A stretch of DNA of 44,942 nucleotides from Bradyrhizobium sp. (lineage in GTDB: Bacteria; Pseudomonadota; Alphaproteobacteria; Rhizobiales; Xanthobacteraceae). A program made the position numbers and the translations under genes. Position 1 is the first letter of the stretch. Each line of letters opens with the position of its first letter. The notes under the pieces are model-generated. The model did no database searches. It had not been told where the DNA came from and saw nothing but the letters and a program-made list of their open reading frames with translations. Positions 27,425 to 34,617 of the stretch are shown one piece after another. Location of the stretch: NCBI RefSeq assembly GCF_004799445.1, contig NZ_SSNA01000049.1, positions 1-44,942 of the forward strand, read 5' to 3'.

Positions 27425-28483
27425 ATGAAGCAGTTACGCAACCACGTCATCCGCGCCGGACTGGGAGCGCTTTACCTTACCGGCGCACATCATCTGCTCC
27501 GTCCGATCTTCGCCGGCATCGGCGCCATCTTCATGCTGCACCATGTCCGTCCGCGCCGCGACGGCGAATTCCAGCCCAATCGTCATCTCGAGGTGGCGCC
27601 GGAATTCCTGCGCGCGATGCTGTCGCATCTGCGCTCGCGCGGCGTCGACATCATCACCATGGACGAGTTGCACCGGCGGCTGACCGAACGCGACTTTTCG
27701 CGGCGCTTTGCCTGCTTCACCTTCGACGATGGTTATCGCAACAACAGGGATTTCGCGCTTCCGGTGATGCGGGAGTTCGAGGCGCCGTTCACGGTGTATG
27801 TCGCCAGCGATTTTGCGCAAGGCGTCGGTCATCTGTGGTGGATCGCGCTGGAAATGGTGATCGCCAGGGCTTCCTCGGTCGAAACCGAGATCGGCGGCGT
27901 TGCCACCCGCCTCGACACCTCTACGCCGGCCGCCAAGCAGGCCGCGTTCGACCGTTTGCACGACTGGCTGCGCGCCTTGCCGGGCCGGCATGATCTTGCC
28001 CGCGAAATCGGCGCGTTGTGCACGCGTCATGGCGTCGACGAAGCCGCGATCTGCCGCGAGCTGTGCATGTCCTTCGATGAGCTGAAGCGGTTCGCGGATG
28101 ATCCCCTGATCGGTATCGGCGCGCATTCCGTCACGCATTGCAATCTTGCCAGCCAGCCTGCGGAAGTCGCCGGCCAGGAGATGGCGATGAGCCGCAAGCG
28201 GATTGAAGATGTGCTGCAGCGTCCCGTCGTCCATCTGGCCTATCCCTATGGCGACAGGATCGCGGCAGGCCACCGCGAATTCGCGCTGGCGAAGACGGCC
28301 GGATTCAACACCGCGGTGACGACGCGGCCGGGCATGCTGTTTCCCGAAAGCGCGGAACACCTGACCGCGCTACCGCGGGTCTCGCTCAACGGCAACTATC
28401 AGGACGAGCGTATCCTGCCGGTGCTGACCTCGGGGGCTGCGACCGCGATGTGGAACGGCTTCAGGCGCGTCGACGCGGCGTAG
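27425..28483 (+). CDS. Polysaccharide deacetylase family protein (NodB domain)
   Basis: A carbohydrate esterase 4 type protein of 352 residues that would remove N- or O-acetyl groups from a polysaccharide or glycan precursor using a divalent metal. NodB motifs can be read: motif 1 FTFDDGYRNN with D101 and D102, motif 2 GAHSVTHCNL with two histidines near 232 and 236, and motif 3 LAYPYGDR. A hydrophobic stretch near the N-terminus (about 10-40) includes IFAGIGAIFMLHHVRP, which in this subfamily leads into the fold. No signal peptide cleavage is obvious. The SDR gene follows after a repeat-filled gap of 200 bp. The substrate is not known. Confidence 0.88.
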   Translation: MKQLRNHVIRAGLGALYLTGAHHLLRPIFAGIGAIFMLHHVRPRRDGEFQPNRHLEVAPEFLRAMLSHLRSRGVDIITMDELHRRLTERDFSRRFACFTFDDGYRNNRDFALPVMREFEAPFTVYVASDFAQGVGHLWWIALEMVIARASSVETEIGGVATRLDTSTPAAKQAAFDRLHDWLRALPGRHDLAREIGALCTRHGVDEAAICRELCMSFDELKRFADDPLIGIGAHSVTHCNLASQPAEVAGQEMAMSRKRIEDVLQRPVVHLAYPYGDRIAAGHREFALAKTAGFNTAVTTRPGMLFPESAEHLTALPRVSLNGNYQDERILPVLTSGAATAMWNGFRRVDAA

Positions 28484-28518
28484 GTTTTATTCTTCGTATC
28501 TCTTTCGGCATTCACAAA

Positions 28519-28609
28519 CCTCATCCTGAGGAGCGCACTCTTGTGCGCGTCTCGAAGGATGGGCCGCCTCGTCCTTCGAGACGGCGCTTCGCGCCTCCTC
28601 AGGATGAGG
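28519..28609. repeat. CCTCATCCTGAGGAG palindromic repeat (RPE type)
   Basis: The element opens with CCTCATCCTGAGGAG and closes with CTCCTCAGGATGAGG, exact complements, with inner pairing between TCTCGAAGGA and TCCTTCGAGA. This is a familiar intergenic palindrome in Bradyrhizobium and Rhodopseudomonas. Degenerate relatives lie at 44814-44917. It occupies most of the gap between the deacetylase and SDR genes. Confidence 0.92.
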
Positions 28610-28683
28610 GCGGGTCTAAGTTCCCTTCCTTGACTCATCGAATTCCCGCGCCCAGAACCATGGGCAAAATCAGGGAGCACCGC

Positions 28684-29490
28684 ATGTTCAAGGATCTGTT
28701 TTCGCTGCAAGGCCGCATTGCACTGGTGACCGGCGGATCACGCGGCATCGGAAAAATGATCGCTGCGGGATTTCTCAGCCAGGGCGCGGCCAGGGTCTAC
28801 ATCACGGCGCGCAAGGCGGCGCCTTGCGAAGCCACCGCGAAAGAACTCACGGCCGAATATGACGGCGAATGCATCGCACTGCCGATCGATATTTCCACCA
28901 TGACCGGCATCGAGATGCTGGCAGCCGAGATCAAAAAACGCGAACCGCGGCTCGATATTCTCGTCAACAATGCAGGGGCTGCGTGGGGCGCGGATTTCGA
29001 CGAATTCCCGGAAAGCGGCTGGGACAAGGTCGTGAACCTCAACCTCAAGACGCCATTTTTCCTCACCAAGGCGCTGGCCGCGTCCTTGCGCGCCGCCGCC
29101 TCCGCCGAGAGACCCTCGAAAGTGATCAACATCGCCTCCATCGACGGCATCTTCGTCAACCCGCTGGAGACCTACTCCTACGCCGCGAGCAAATCGGGAC
29201 TCATTCACCTGACACGCCGGATGGCCGCGAAACTGATCCGCGACCACGTCGTGGTGTCGGCGATCGCGCCGGGACCGTTCAAGTCGGACATGAACAAGGC
29301 GGCGCGCGACAACGCCGATGAAGTCGCGACGCGCGTGCCGTCGGGACGCATCGGCACCGATGAGGACATGGCGGGGGCCGCGATCTATCTTGCCTCACGC
29401 GCCGGAGATTACGTGGTCGGCGCGACCATCGCGGTCGATGGCGGCATCGTCTATGCCAATCCCGGCATTGCGGGCGACGGGTGGGAATAG
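28684..29490 (+). CDS. Short-chain dehydrogenase/reductase
   Basis: A 268-residue classical SDR. The NAD(P) loop TGGSRGIG is at residues 16-23, the NNAG motif follows in LDILVNNAGAAWG, and the catalytic Tyr and Lys are in ETYSYAASKSGLIHLTRRM (near residue 165). VSAIAPGPFKSDMNK and a C-terminal VGATIAVDGGI complete the fold. The start at 28684 has GGGAG upstream; the frame continues back into the palindromic repeat, which argues against the longer form. The enzyme probably interconverts a hydroxyl and keto group. It converges with boxB but nothing ties it to the benzoate pathway. Confidence 0.92.
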   Translation: MFKDLFSLQGRIALVTGGSRGIGKMIAAGFLSQGAARVYITARKAAPCEATAKELTAEYDGECIALPIDISTMTGIEMLAAEIKKREPRLDILVNNAGAAWGADFDEFPESGWDKVVNLNLKTPFFLTKALAASLRAAASAERPSKVINIASIDGIFVNPLETYSYAASKSGLIHLTRRMAAKLIRDHVVVSAIAPGPFKSDMNKAARDNADEVATRVPSGRIGTDEDMAGAAIYLASRAGDYVVGATIAVDGGIVYANPGIAGDGWE

Positions 29491-29535
29491 AGCAATCGGC
29501 GTTTTTTCCAGCACCCTCACGGCTCGGGCGGTGGG

Positions 29536-29639
29536 CTCTCTCCCCCCTTGCGGGGGAGAGTTGGAGAGGGGGTACCACGAACTCCGGCGTATGCGGCCTA
29601 CCCCCCTCCCTAACCCTCCCCCACAAGGGGGAGGGAACG
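29536..29639. repeat. Dispersed repeat, copy 1
   Basis: It contains a CTCTCCCCCCTTGCGGGGG hairpin, a GTTGGAGAGGGGG stretch, about 25 variable bases, and a CCCCCTCCCTAACCCTCCCC arm ending in GGGAGGGAACG. A second copy in the same orientation is at 34446-34550, with most positions identical. This copy lies just downstream of boxB and may end its transcript. Confidence 0.9.
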
Positions 29640-29652
29640 CATTGAGCGTGCC

Positions 29653-31104
29653 TCACGTTTCGATCTTCACATATTCGAAGTCGCCCGGCTTGTTGTCGAT
29701 CCCGACCTTGGGCGGTGAAATCCACGGCGCGAATTCGCCGGCTTCGGTCACCGGCGTCATCAGCGACGCAATGAAATCGCCGTCATCGACCGACGGCAAC
29801 CATTCATTGCGGCGCCTGTTCCAGGTCGCATCGTCGATCAGCACGCCATCCGGGGTGGCGTGGATATCCTTGAACTCGCCGATCGCGCGGTGGAACGCGA
29901 CATTGGGCAGCGTCAGCTTGAAGTCGTAGCCGGCCGTCGAGATGATCTTGTTCCAGCGCAACAACCCCTTGACGCAATCCTGGGTGTAATCGTCGCGCAG
30001 CCGCATGTTGAGGGCGGTCAGCGCCGGCTCGTCGACCCGCTTGATCTGCCCGTCCACCAGCTTGAGCACCGGATAGGTGTCGTTCTGCAGGCGGTGATCG
30101 TCCTTGATCTGGGTCTCGTGGTAGCGGCCCTTGACGCCGGCATTGAAGGCGTTCGCGGCGTTGGTCGAGACTTCCGAGCCGAACAGGTCGAGCGACAGGG
30201 TGTAATGCAGGTTCAGCTTCTTCTGGATGGTCGGAAGGTCGATCACGCCGAGTGCACGGACCTTTGCGACATCCGAGGGATCGCTGATCCCGGCGGCGCG
30301 CATCGCCTCGCAGGTTCGCTGCACCACGCGGCTGATGCCGGTTTCGCCGACGAACATGTGGTGCGCTTCTTCCGTCAGCATGAAGCGGCAGGTGCGCGAC
30401 AAGGGATCGAAGCCGGATTGCGCGAGTGAGTGCAATTGCATCTTGCCGTCGCGGTCGGTGAAGTAGGTGAACATGAAGAACGACAGCCAATCCGGCGTCG
30501 CCTCGTTGAACGCGCCCAGCATACGGGGGCTGTCGGCATCGCCGGAGCGGCGGCGCAACAGTTCATCGGCCTCCTCGCGGCCGTCGCGACCGAAATATTT
30601 CTGCAGCAGGTAGACCATCGCCCAGAGATGGCGGCCTTCCTCGACATTGACCTGGAACAAGTTGCGCAAATCATAGAGTGAGGGCGCGGTCTTGCCGAGA
30701 TGGCGCTGCTGCTCGACCGAAGCGGGCTCGGTATCGCCCTGGATTACGATCAGGCGGCGCAGCATGGCGCGATGTTCGCCCGGCACTTCCTGCCAGGCCG
30801 GCTTGCCTAAATTCTCGCCGAACGGGATGACGCGGTTCTCCTCCTGTGGAGCGAGCAGGATGCCCCAGCGATAGTCCGGCATCTTCACATAGTCGAACTT
30901 GGCCCAGCCGCGCGGATCGACCGAATAGGCGGTGCGCAGGTAAACCAGCGATTGCTGGAAACCCTCCGGCCCCATGTCGCCCCACCAGTTCATGTAACCG
31001 GGGTGCCATCCTTCCAGTGCCTTGAGCACCTGCCGATCCTCGCTGAGATTCACGTTGTTGGGAATCTTGGTCGAGTAATCGACATTCATGATGTTCACGT
31101 TCAT
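29653..31104 (-). CDS. boxB: Benzoyl-CoA 2,3-epoxidase, oxygenase component BoxB
   Basis: A di-iron oxygenase that inserts one oxygen atom into benzoyl-CoA to give 2,3-epoxybenzoyl-CoA, with electrons from the reductase BoxA. The 483 residues match the family in length. Likely iron ligands are E126, E156 and H159 (NVEEGRHLW), D217 (FTDRDG), and E246 and H249 (LTEEAHHMF). To my memory these fall at a constant offset of six from the Azoarcus evansii ligands, which supports full activity. The gene follows boxC after 143 bp filled by a palindromic repeat. BoxA is not encoded in the window, so the reductase must lie elsewhere or be replaced. Confidence 0.96.
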   Translation of the reverse strand: MNVNIMNVDYSTKIPNNVNLSEDRQVLKALEGWHPGYMNWWGDMGPEGFQQSLVYLRTAYSVDPRGWAKFDYVKMPDYRWGILLAPQEENRVIPFGENLGKPAWQEVPGEHRAMLRRLIVIQGDTEPASVEQQRHLGKTAPSLYDLRNLFQVNVEEGRHLWAMVYLLQKYFGRDGREEADELLRRRSGDADSPRMLGAFNEATPDWLSFFMFTYFTDRDGKMQLHSLAQSGFDPLSRTCRFMLTEEAHHMFVGETGISRVVQRTCEAMRAAGISDPSDVAKVRALGVIDLPTIQKKLNLHYTLSLDLFGSEVSTNAANAFNAGVKGRYHETQIKDDHRLQNDTYPVLKLVDGQIKRVDEPALTALNMRLRDDYTQDCVKGLLRWNKIISTAGYDFKLTLPNVAFHRAIGEFKDIHATPDGVLIDDATWNRRRNEWLPSVDDGDFIASLMTPVTEAGEFAPWISPPKVGIDNKPGDFEYVKIET

Positions 31105-31127
31105 GGCGTGCTCCTTTGTCGGTCTCG

Positions 31128-31243
31128 TTTCCCGGACGCGGTACAGCGCAAAGCGGTGCGCCGCAGAGCCGGGATCGCTTCAGTGATTGGTACCGGTCCC
31201 GGTTCTGCAGCGCGTCACAAGCGTGCCGCGCAGCGCCCGGGAC
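31128..31243. repeat. Palindromic repeat inside the box operon
   Basis: The left arm runs from TTTCCCGGACGC through GCGCCGCAGAGCCGGGATC. The right arm, from GGTCCCGGTTCTGCAGCGC to GCGCCCGGGACA, is its imperfect complement. It fills the gap between boxC and boxB, so a large RNA structure would separate the two coding regions and could alter their relative expression. Confidence 0.8.
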
Positions 31244-31247
31244 ACGT

Positions 31248-32936
31248 TCAAACCCGCGTCATATCGAACTGCGCCTTCTGGCCGGTGCCGTAGCGGCGCA
31301 GCGCGCCCTCCTCGCCGACCGCGTTGGGGCGCTGGAAAATCCAGTTCTGCCACGCGGTAAGGCGGGAGAAGATTTTCGATTCCATGGTCTCCGGTCCGAC
31401 GAAGCGCAGATTGGCTTCCATGCCAGTGAGGCTGTCGGGCGAGAAGCTACAGCGCTCCTCGAAGAACACCCTGATCTCGTCGTCCCAGTCGATATCGTCG
31501 AGCGCGAAGGTGATGAGGCCAAGCGCCTCGGCTTCCTCGGCATCGAGGGCGTCGCCGATCCTCCGCTGCGCGCGCGCGACATCTTCGGGCTCTGCCTGAA
31601 AGCGCGATTGCAATCGCGTCAAGCCGTGGCTCATCGGATAGGGTCCGAAATTCAGCGCGGACAACTCGATCGTCGGGGGGCTGCGGTTGTCGCCCTGCCG
31701 CGAGCCGATCAGCATGTAGGACCGGTCGGCCGCGAATACCAGCTCGGCCAGCGTGCCGGCAAAGCACGAGCCCGGCTCGACCAGCGCCACCAGCGTGCGC
31801 GAGGTGACGTCGATGCGCTTGAGCACCCGCTTCCAGTACTGCCTGATCTCGTTGACCAGCCAATGCGCCTTGTTGGCTTCCAGAAAGGCGTCGCAGGCCA
31901 GCACATTGGCGCGTTCGCCATGCGACTTGAACACCAGCATCGCGGTTTCGAGCTCGTTGATGCGCAAGTGCAGGATGGCGTCGTCGAGTTCGCGCGCCAC
32001 CCGCAGCGGCCAGAACGAGGCACCTTGCGCGATCATGCCGTCGATATCGGCGGGCGGCGGCGCGTCCGGCGCCTTGATCGAAATGGTGGCGATGCGCGCC
32101 GGTCGGTCGATATCGACGCCGACCAGGCCGTAGCGGATGCCGCTGTCGTCGATGGTGCGGTTCAGCGGCGCCAGCGCAATGCCCTTGCCGCTGCCGTTGC
32201 GTTTCGAGGCGGCGGCGAATTCTTTTGAGCACTCGGCGACCCTTGCCTCCAATTTGCTGTTCGGCACGATCTCGTCGACCAGACGCCATGCGACAGCCCG
32301 CTTGCCCTTGATGCCTTCCTCGATGGTGCAGAAAAAATCGGCGTGGTCGCGGCGAACCTTGCGCTTGTCGACCACGCGGGTCAGTCCGCCGGTGCCCGGC
32401 AACACGGCCAGCAGCGGCACTTCCGGCAGCGCCACCGAGGCTGCGCCATCGTCGGCCAGGATGATGTGATCGGTGGCCAATGCGAGTTCGTAGCCGCCGC
32501 CGGCCGCGGTGCCGTTGACGACCGTGATAAAACGCTGCCCGGAATTCTCGGATGAATCCTCCAGGCCATTGCGGGTCTCGTTGGTGAATTTGCAGAAATT
32601 GACCTTGTGGGCGTGGGTCGCCCCCGCCAGCATGCGGATGTTGGCGCCGGCGCAGAACACGCGGTTCTTGGCCGATCGCACCACCACCACCTTCACGCCG
32701 GGATGCTCGAAGCGCAGCCGCTGCACCGCGTCCGCAAGCTCGATGTCGACGCCGAGATCGTAGGAGTTCAGCTTGAGCTGATAGCCCTCGAACAGCCCGC
32801 CATTCTCATCGACGTCCATCGTCAGCGTCGCGACGTCGCCCTCGACATCCAGCTTCCAATGCCGGTAGCGCGACGGATCGGTCTGAAAATCGATGAAGCT
32901 GGCGCCGCCAGCGAGAATGCGATCTTCACCGGCCAT
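31248..32936 (-). CDS. boxC: 2,3-Epoxybenzoyl-CoA dihydrolase BoxC
   Basis: BoxC opens the ring of 2,3-epoxybenzoyl-CoA with two water molecules, releasing formate and 3,4-dehydroadipyl-CoA semialdehyde. The 562 residues comprise two crotonase-like halves. The first holds VVVVRSAKNRVFCAGANIRMLAG and FITVVNGTAAGGGYELALATDHII, with the oxyanion-hole glycines. The second, more divergent, holds LVALVEPGSCFAGTLAELVFAADRSY. The final quarter, with RFVGPETMESKIFSRLTAWQNWIFQRPNA, is a BoxC hallmark. It lies between the DUF309 gene and boxB, and a TGCA-N6-TGCA site 41 bp upstream suggests its own BoxR-controlled promoter. Confidence 0.96.
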   Translation of the reverse strand: MAGEDRILAGGASFIDFQTDPSRYRHWKLDVEGDVATLTMDVDENGGLFEGYQLKLNSYDLGVDIELADAVQRLRFEHPGVKVVVVRSAKNRVFCAGANIRMLAGATHAHKVNFCKFTNETRNGLEDSSENSGQRFITVVNGTAAGGGYELALATDHIILADDGAASVALPEVPLLAVLPGTGGLTRVVDKRKVRRDHADFFCTIEEGIKGKRAVAWRLVDEIVPNSKLEARVAECSKEFAAASKRNGSGKGIALAPLNRTIDDSGIRYGLVGVDIDRPARIATISIKAPDAPPPADIDGMIAQGASFWPLRVARELDDAILHLRINELETAMLVFKSHGERANVLACDAFLEANKAHWLVNEIRQYWKRVLKRIDVTSRTLVALVEPGSCFAGTLAELVFAADRSYMLIGSRQGDNRSPPTIELSALNFGPYPMSHGLTRLQSRFQAEPEDVARAQRRIGDALDAEEAEALGLITFALDDIDWDDEIRVFFEERCSFSPDSLTGMEANLRFVGPETMESKIFSRLTAWQNWIFQRPNAVGEEGALRRYGTGQKAQFDMTRV

Positions 32937-32977
32937 GGACCATCCCTGTGCGAGGTTTTGGGTTCACCTGTCTGATA

Positions 32978-32991
32978 TGCACAATAATGCA
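32978..32991. promoter_or_regulatory. TGCA-N6-TGCA site (BzdR/BoxR type) before boxC
   Basis: TGCACAATAATGCA lies 41 bp before the boxC start and extends to ATGCA-N6-TGCAT with flanking bases. BzdR of Azoarcus sp. CIB, and its paralogue BoxR, are reported to bind TGCA-N6-TGCA. A weaker relative, TGCATTTTGCTTCA, is at 33032-33045. A 6-bp hairpin (GGTCCA / TGGACC, 33004-33023) separates them. Binding by the local BoxR is inferred. Confidence 0.6.
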
Positions 32992-33042
32992 TGTTTTGAC
33001 CGAGGTCCAGAGGCTTTTGGACCACAGAATCTGCATTTTGCT

Positions 33043-33567
33043 TCATGCTCGGCCAATCGAGCCGATCGCCACCCAGTCGGCCTTGGACAACGTCGTCTGC
33101 GCCAGTTTAGCCTGCAAGAGTGCGGCGAGCGCGGCCGTCGGGAAGCTATCGGCAAACCCGTCGCCGGCAGCGGTCGCCTTGCGCGCGCCCAGCGCATCGA
33201 CCTCTGCCAGCGCCTCGCCCAGCAGCCGCGTGGCGGCGCGGGGCTTTTGCATCCGGAGCTTCAAATTGGCGCTGGCGATCTGGATGCAGGCCCGCAGCAG
33301 GATCCGTTCGCGCCCGCCCTGCGGCGCCGCCGCCCACACCGCTTGCAGCACCTCCTGCGATTCCCAGAAATATCCGGCGTCGTTGAGCGCAATCCCGTAA
33401 CGCAGCGCCGGATGCCGCGCGGGAACGAAGTCGCGAAAGCGCGACGGCACCAGGGCCTTGGCCTGCCACAGCGTCTCGTGATCGGCTTCAGCGTCGGCGG
33501 TTTCGCCGGGCACATAGGCCCAGCCGGGCAGCGGCAGGTTGACCGCGCTGGAAGAAGAAATGCTCAT
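33043..33567 (-). CDS. DUF309 domain protein in the box operon
   Basis: A 174-residue helical protein with the DUF309 core: YGIALNDAGYFWESQEVLQAVWAAAPQGGRERILLRACIQIASANLKLRM (about residues 58-107). DUF309 is a small family of unknown function whose fixed acidic, tryptophan and histidine-like positions suggest a binding pocket or metal site. The last 50 residues are an alanine-rich helix with no motif. It begins 24 bp after the hydrolase stop and is followed by boxC. To my memory a DUF309 gene often accompanies box genes in Alphaproteobacteria, so a pathway role is likely, but I cannot name it. Confidence 0.8.
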   Translation of the reverse strand: MSISSSSAVNLPLPGWAYVPGETADAEADHETLWQAKALVPSRFRDFVPARHPALRYGIALNDAGYFWESQEVLQAVWAAAPQGGRERILLRACIQIASANLKLRMQKPRAATRLLGEALAEVDALGARKATAAGDGFADSFPTAALAALLQAKLAQTTLSKADWVAIGSIGRA

Positions 33568-33591
33568 TGGCGCAATGCCACGACCAATAAT

Positions 33592-34410
33592 TTAGGCGGC
33601 TCGGCCTGCCGAGCCTTCATGGAAATACAAAATTCGTTCAGCAAATTCCGTAATCAAATGAAGCGTCGTCTCCGGTGCGTCGCGATGCGGCGAATGTCCG
33701 GCCCCCGGAATGATCGTCACATCAACCGGACAGTAGCACTCTTCCCCGGCGATCTCGATCTGGCGAATTGTCCCATACTGGTCGTCGGCGTCCTGCAGGA
33801 TGGCCACCGGCACGCGAATATAGGCGAGATATTCGGAAATATCCCAGTTGCGAAATTTCGGATCGAGCCAGGCATCGCTCCAGCCGTAGAACGTGTTGTC
33901 GACATTACTGTGCCAGCGCGCGAGCTTTGGCTTGAGACCTGCGGTCTCATAGGCTTTCCTGGTGTCCGCGATCGCGGCAATCCCCATGTCTTCGACGATG
34001 AAATGCGGCGCGATCATCACCACGCCGCGCACGCGGTGATCGGCGGCACCACCGGCGTAAATCGCCGCGATCGAGGCGCCGTCCGAATGCCCGAGCAGGA
34101 GCCCGCGACGGAAGCCGATCTTGTCGAGCAGATCGGGCAGGATTTCGAGCGCCTCGATGCTCATATAGTCGAGCGGACGCGGCAGTGCTGCGGGACTCGA
34201 GGCGCCATAGCCCGCACGTGAATAGACGAAGACGCCCGCGCCGGTCGCTTGCTGCAACCGGTCCGGAAAATCCCCCCACAGCGCCGCCGAGCCCAGGCCT
34301 TCATGCAGCATGACGATGGTCGGCGCGTCAGCGGGCGTGGGCCCGATCATACGGTATTCGAGATCGGCGGCGCCGATCCGCAAGGTGCCGGAGGGGTTTA
34401 GGGCGGTCAT
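33592..34410 (-). CDS. Alpha/beta hydrolase in the box operon
   Basis: A 272-residue alpha/beta-hydrolase. The nucleophile elbow GHSDGAS puts the catalytic serine near residue 107. The oxyanion region is VMLHEGLGSAALW. The acid is probably in LQDADDQYG and the histidine in IIPGAGHSPHRDAP. The ATG at 34410 is chosen because the longer frame upstream is translated repeat DNA. Candidate jobs are hydrolysis of a stray CoA thioester or of a lactone formed from the BoxC product; box clusters of other bacteria also carry such hydrolases. It is followed 24 bp on by the DUF309 gene and preceded by a repeat that separates it from the ligase gene. Confidence 0.85.
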   Translation of the reverse strand: MTALNPSGTLRIGAADLEYRMIGPTPADAPTIVMLHEGLGSAALWGDFPDRLQQATGAGVFVYSRAGYGASSPAALPRPLDYMSIEALEILPDLLDKIGFRRGLLLGHSDGASIAAIYAGGAADHRVRGVVMIAPHFIVEDMGIAAIADTRKAYETAGLKPKLARWHSNVDNTFYGWSDAWLDPKFRNWDISEYLAYIRVPVAILQDADDQYGTIRQIEIAGEECYCPVDVTIIPGAGHSPHRDAPETTLHLITEFAERILYFHEGSAGRAA

Positions 34411-34445
34411 GTAGGCCGCGCTCCTTGCGGCACGACGCACTCGGC

Positions 34446-34550
34446 CCTCTCCCCCCTTGCGGGGGAGAGCTGGAGAGGGGGGTAGCCACGAGCACCGTCG
34501 TTGCGGCTTACCCCCCTCCCTAACCCTCCCCCGCAAGGGGGGAGGGAACG
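34446..34550. repeat. Dispersed repeat, copy 2
   Basis: Same element and orientation as 29536-29639. It shares the CTCTCCCCCCTTGCGGGGG hairpin, the CTGGAGAGGGGGG stretch, the CCCCCTCCCTAACCCTCCCC arm and the GGGAGGGAACG end, and differs mainly in the middle 25 bases. It lies between the ligase and hydrolase genes. The two copies flank boxB, boxC, DUF309 and the hydrolase. Confidence 0.9.
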
Positions 34551-34617
34551 AAAGAACGCCGTCCAGCGGACGATGGATGAAATGATACGAGCGAGAATGT
34601 TCGTAGCAACCACGTAT

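Noticed and set aside
28519..28609. Palindromic repeats as a CRISPR array
   Set aside because: The elements are single, widely spaced and of different families. There is no regular repeat-spacer pattern and no cas gene.
28450..28683. N-terminal extension of the SDR frame
   Set aside because: It runs through the CCTCATCC palindrome. The ATG at 28684 has a ribosome-binding site and starts the Rossmann fold at the usual distance.
34411..34536. N-terminal extension of the alpha/beta hydrolase frame
   Set aside because: It translates the dispersed repeat at 34446-34550, so the ATG at 34410 is the better start.
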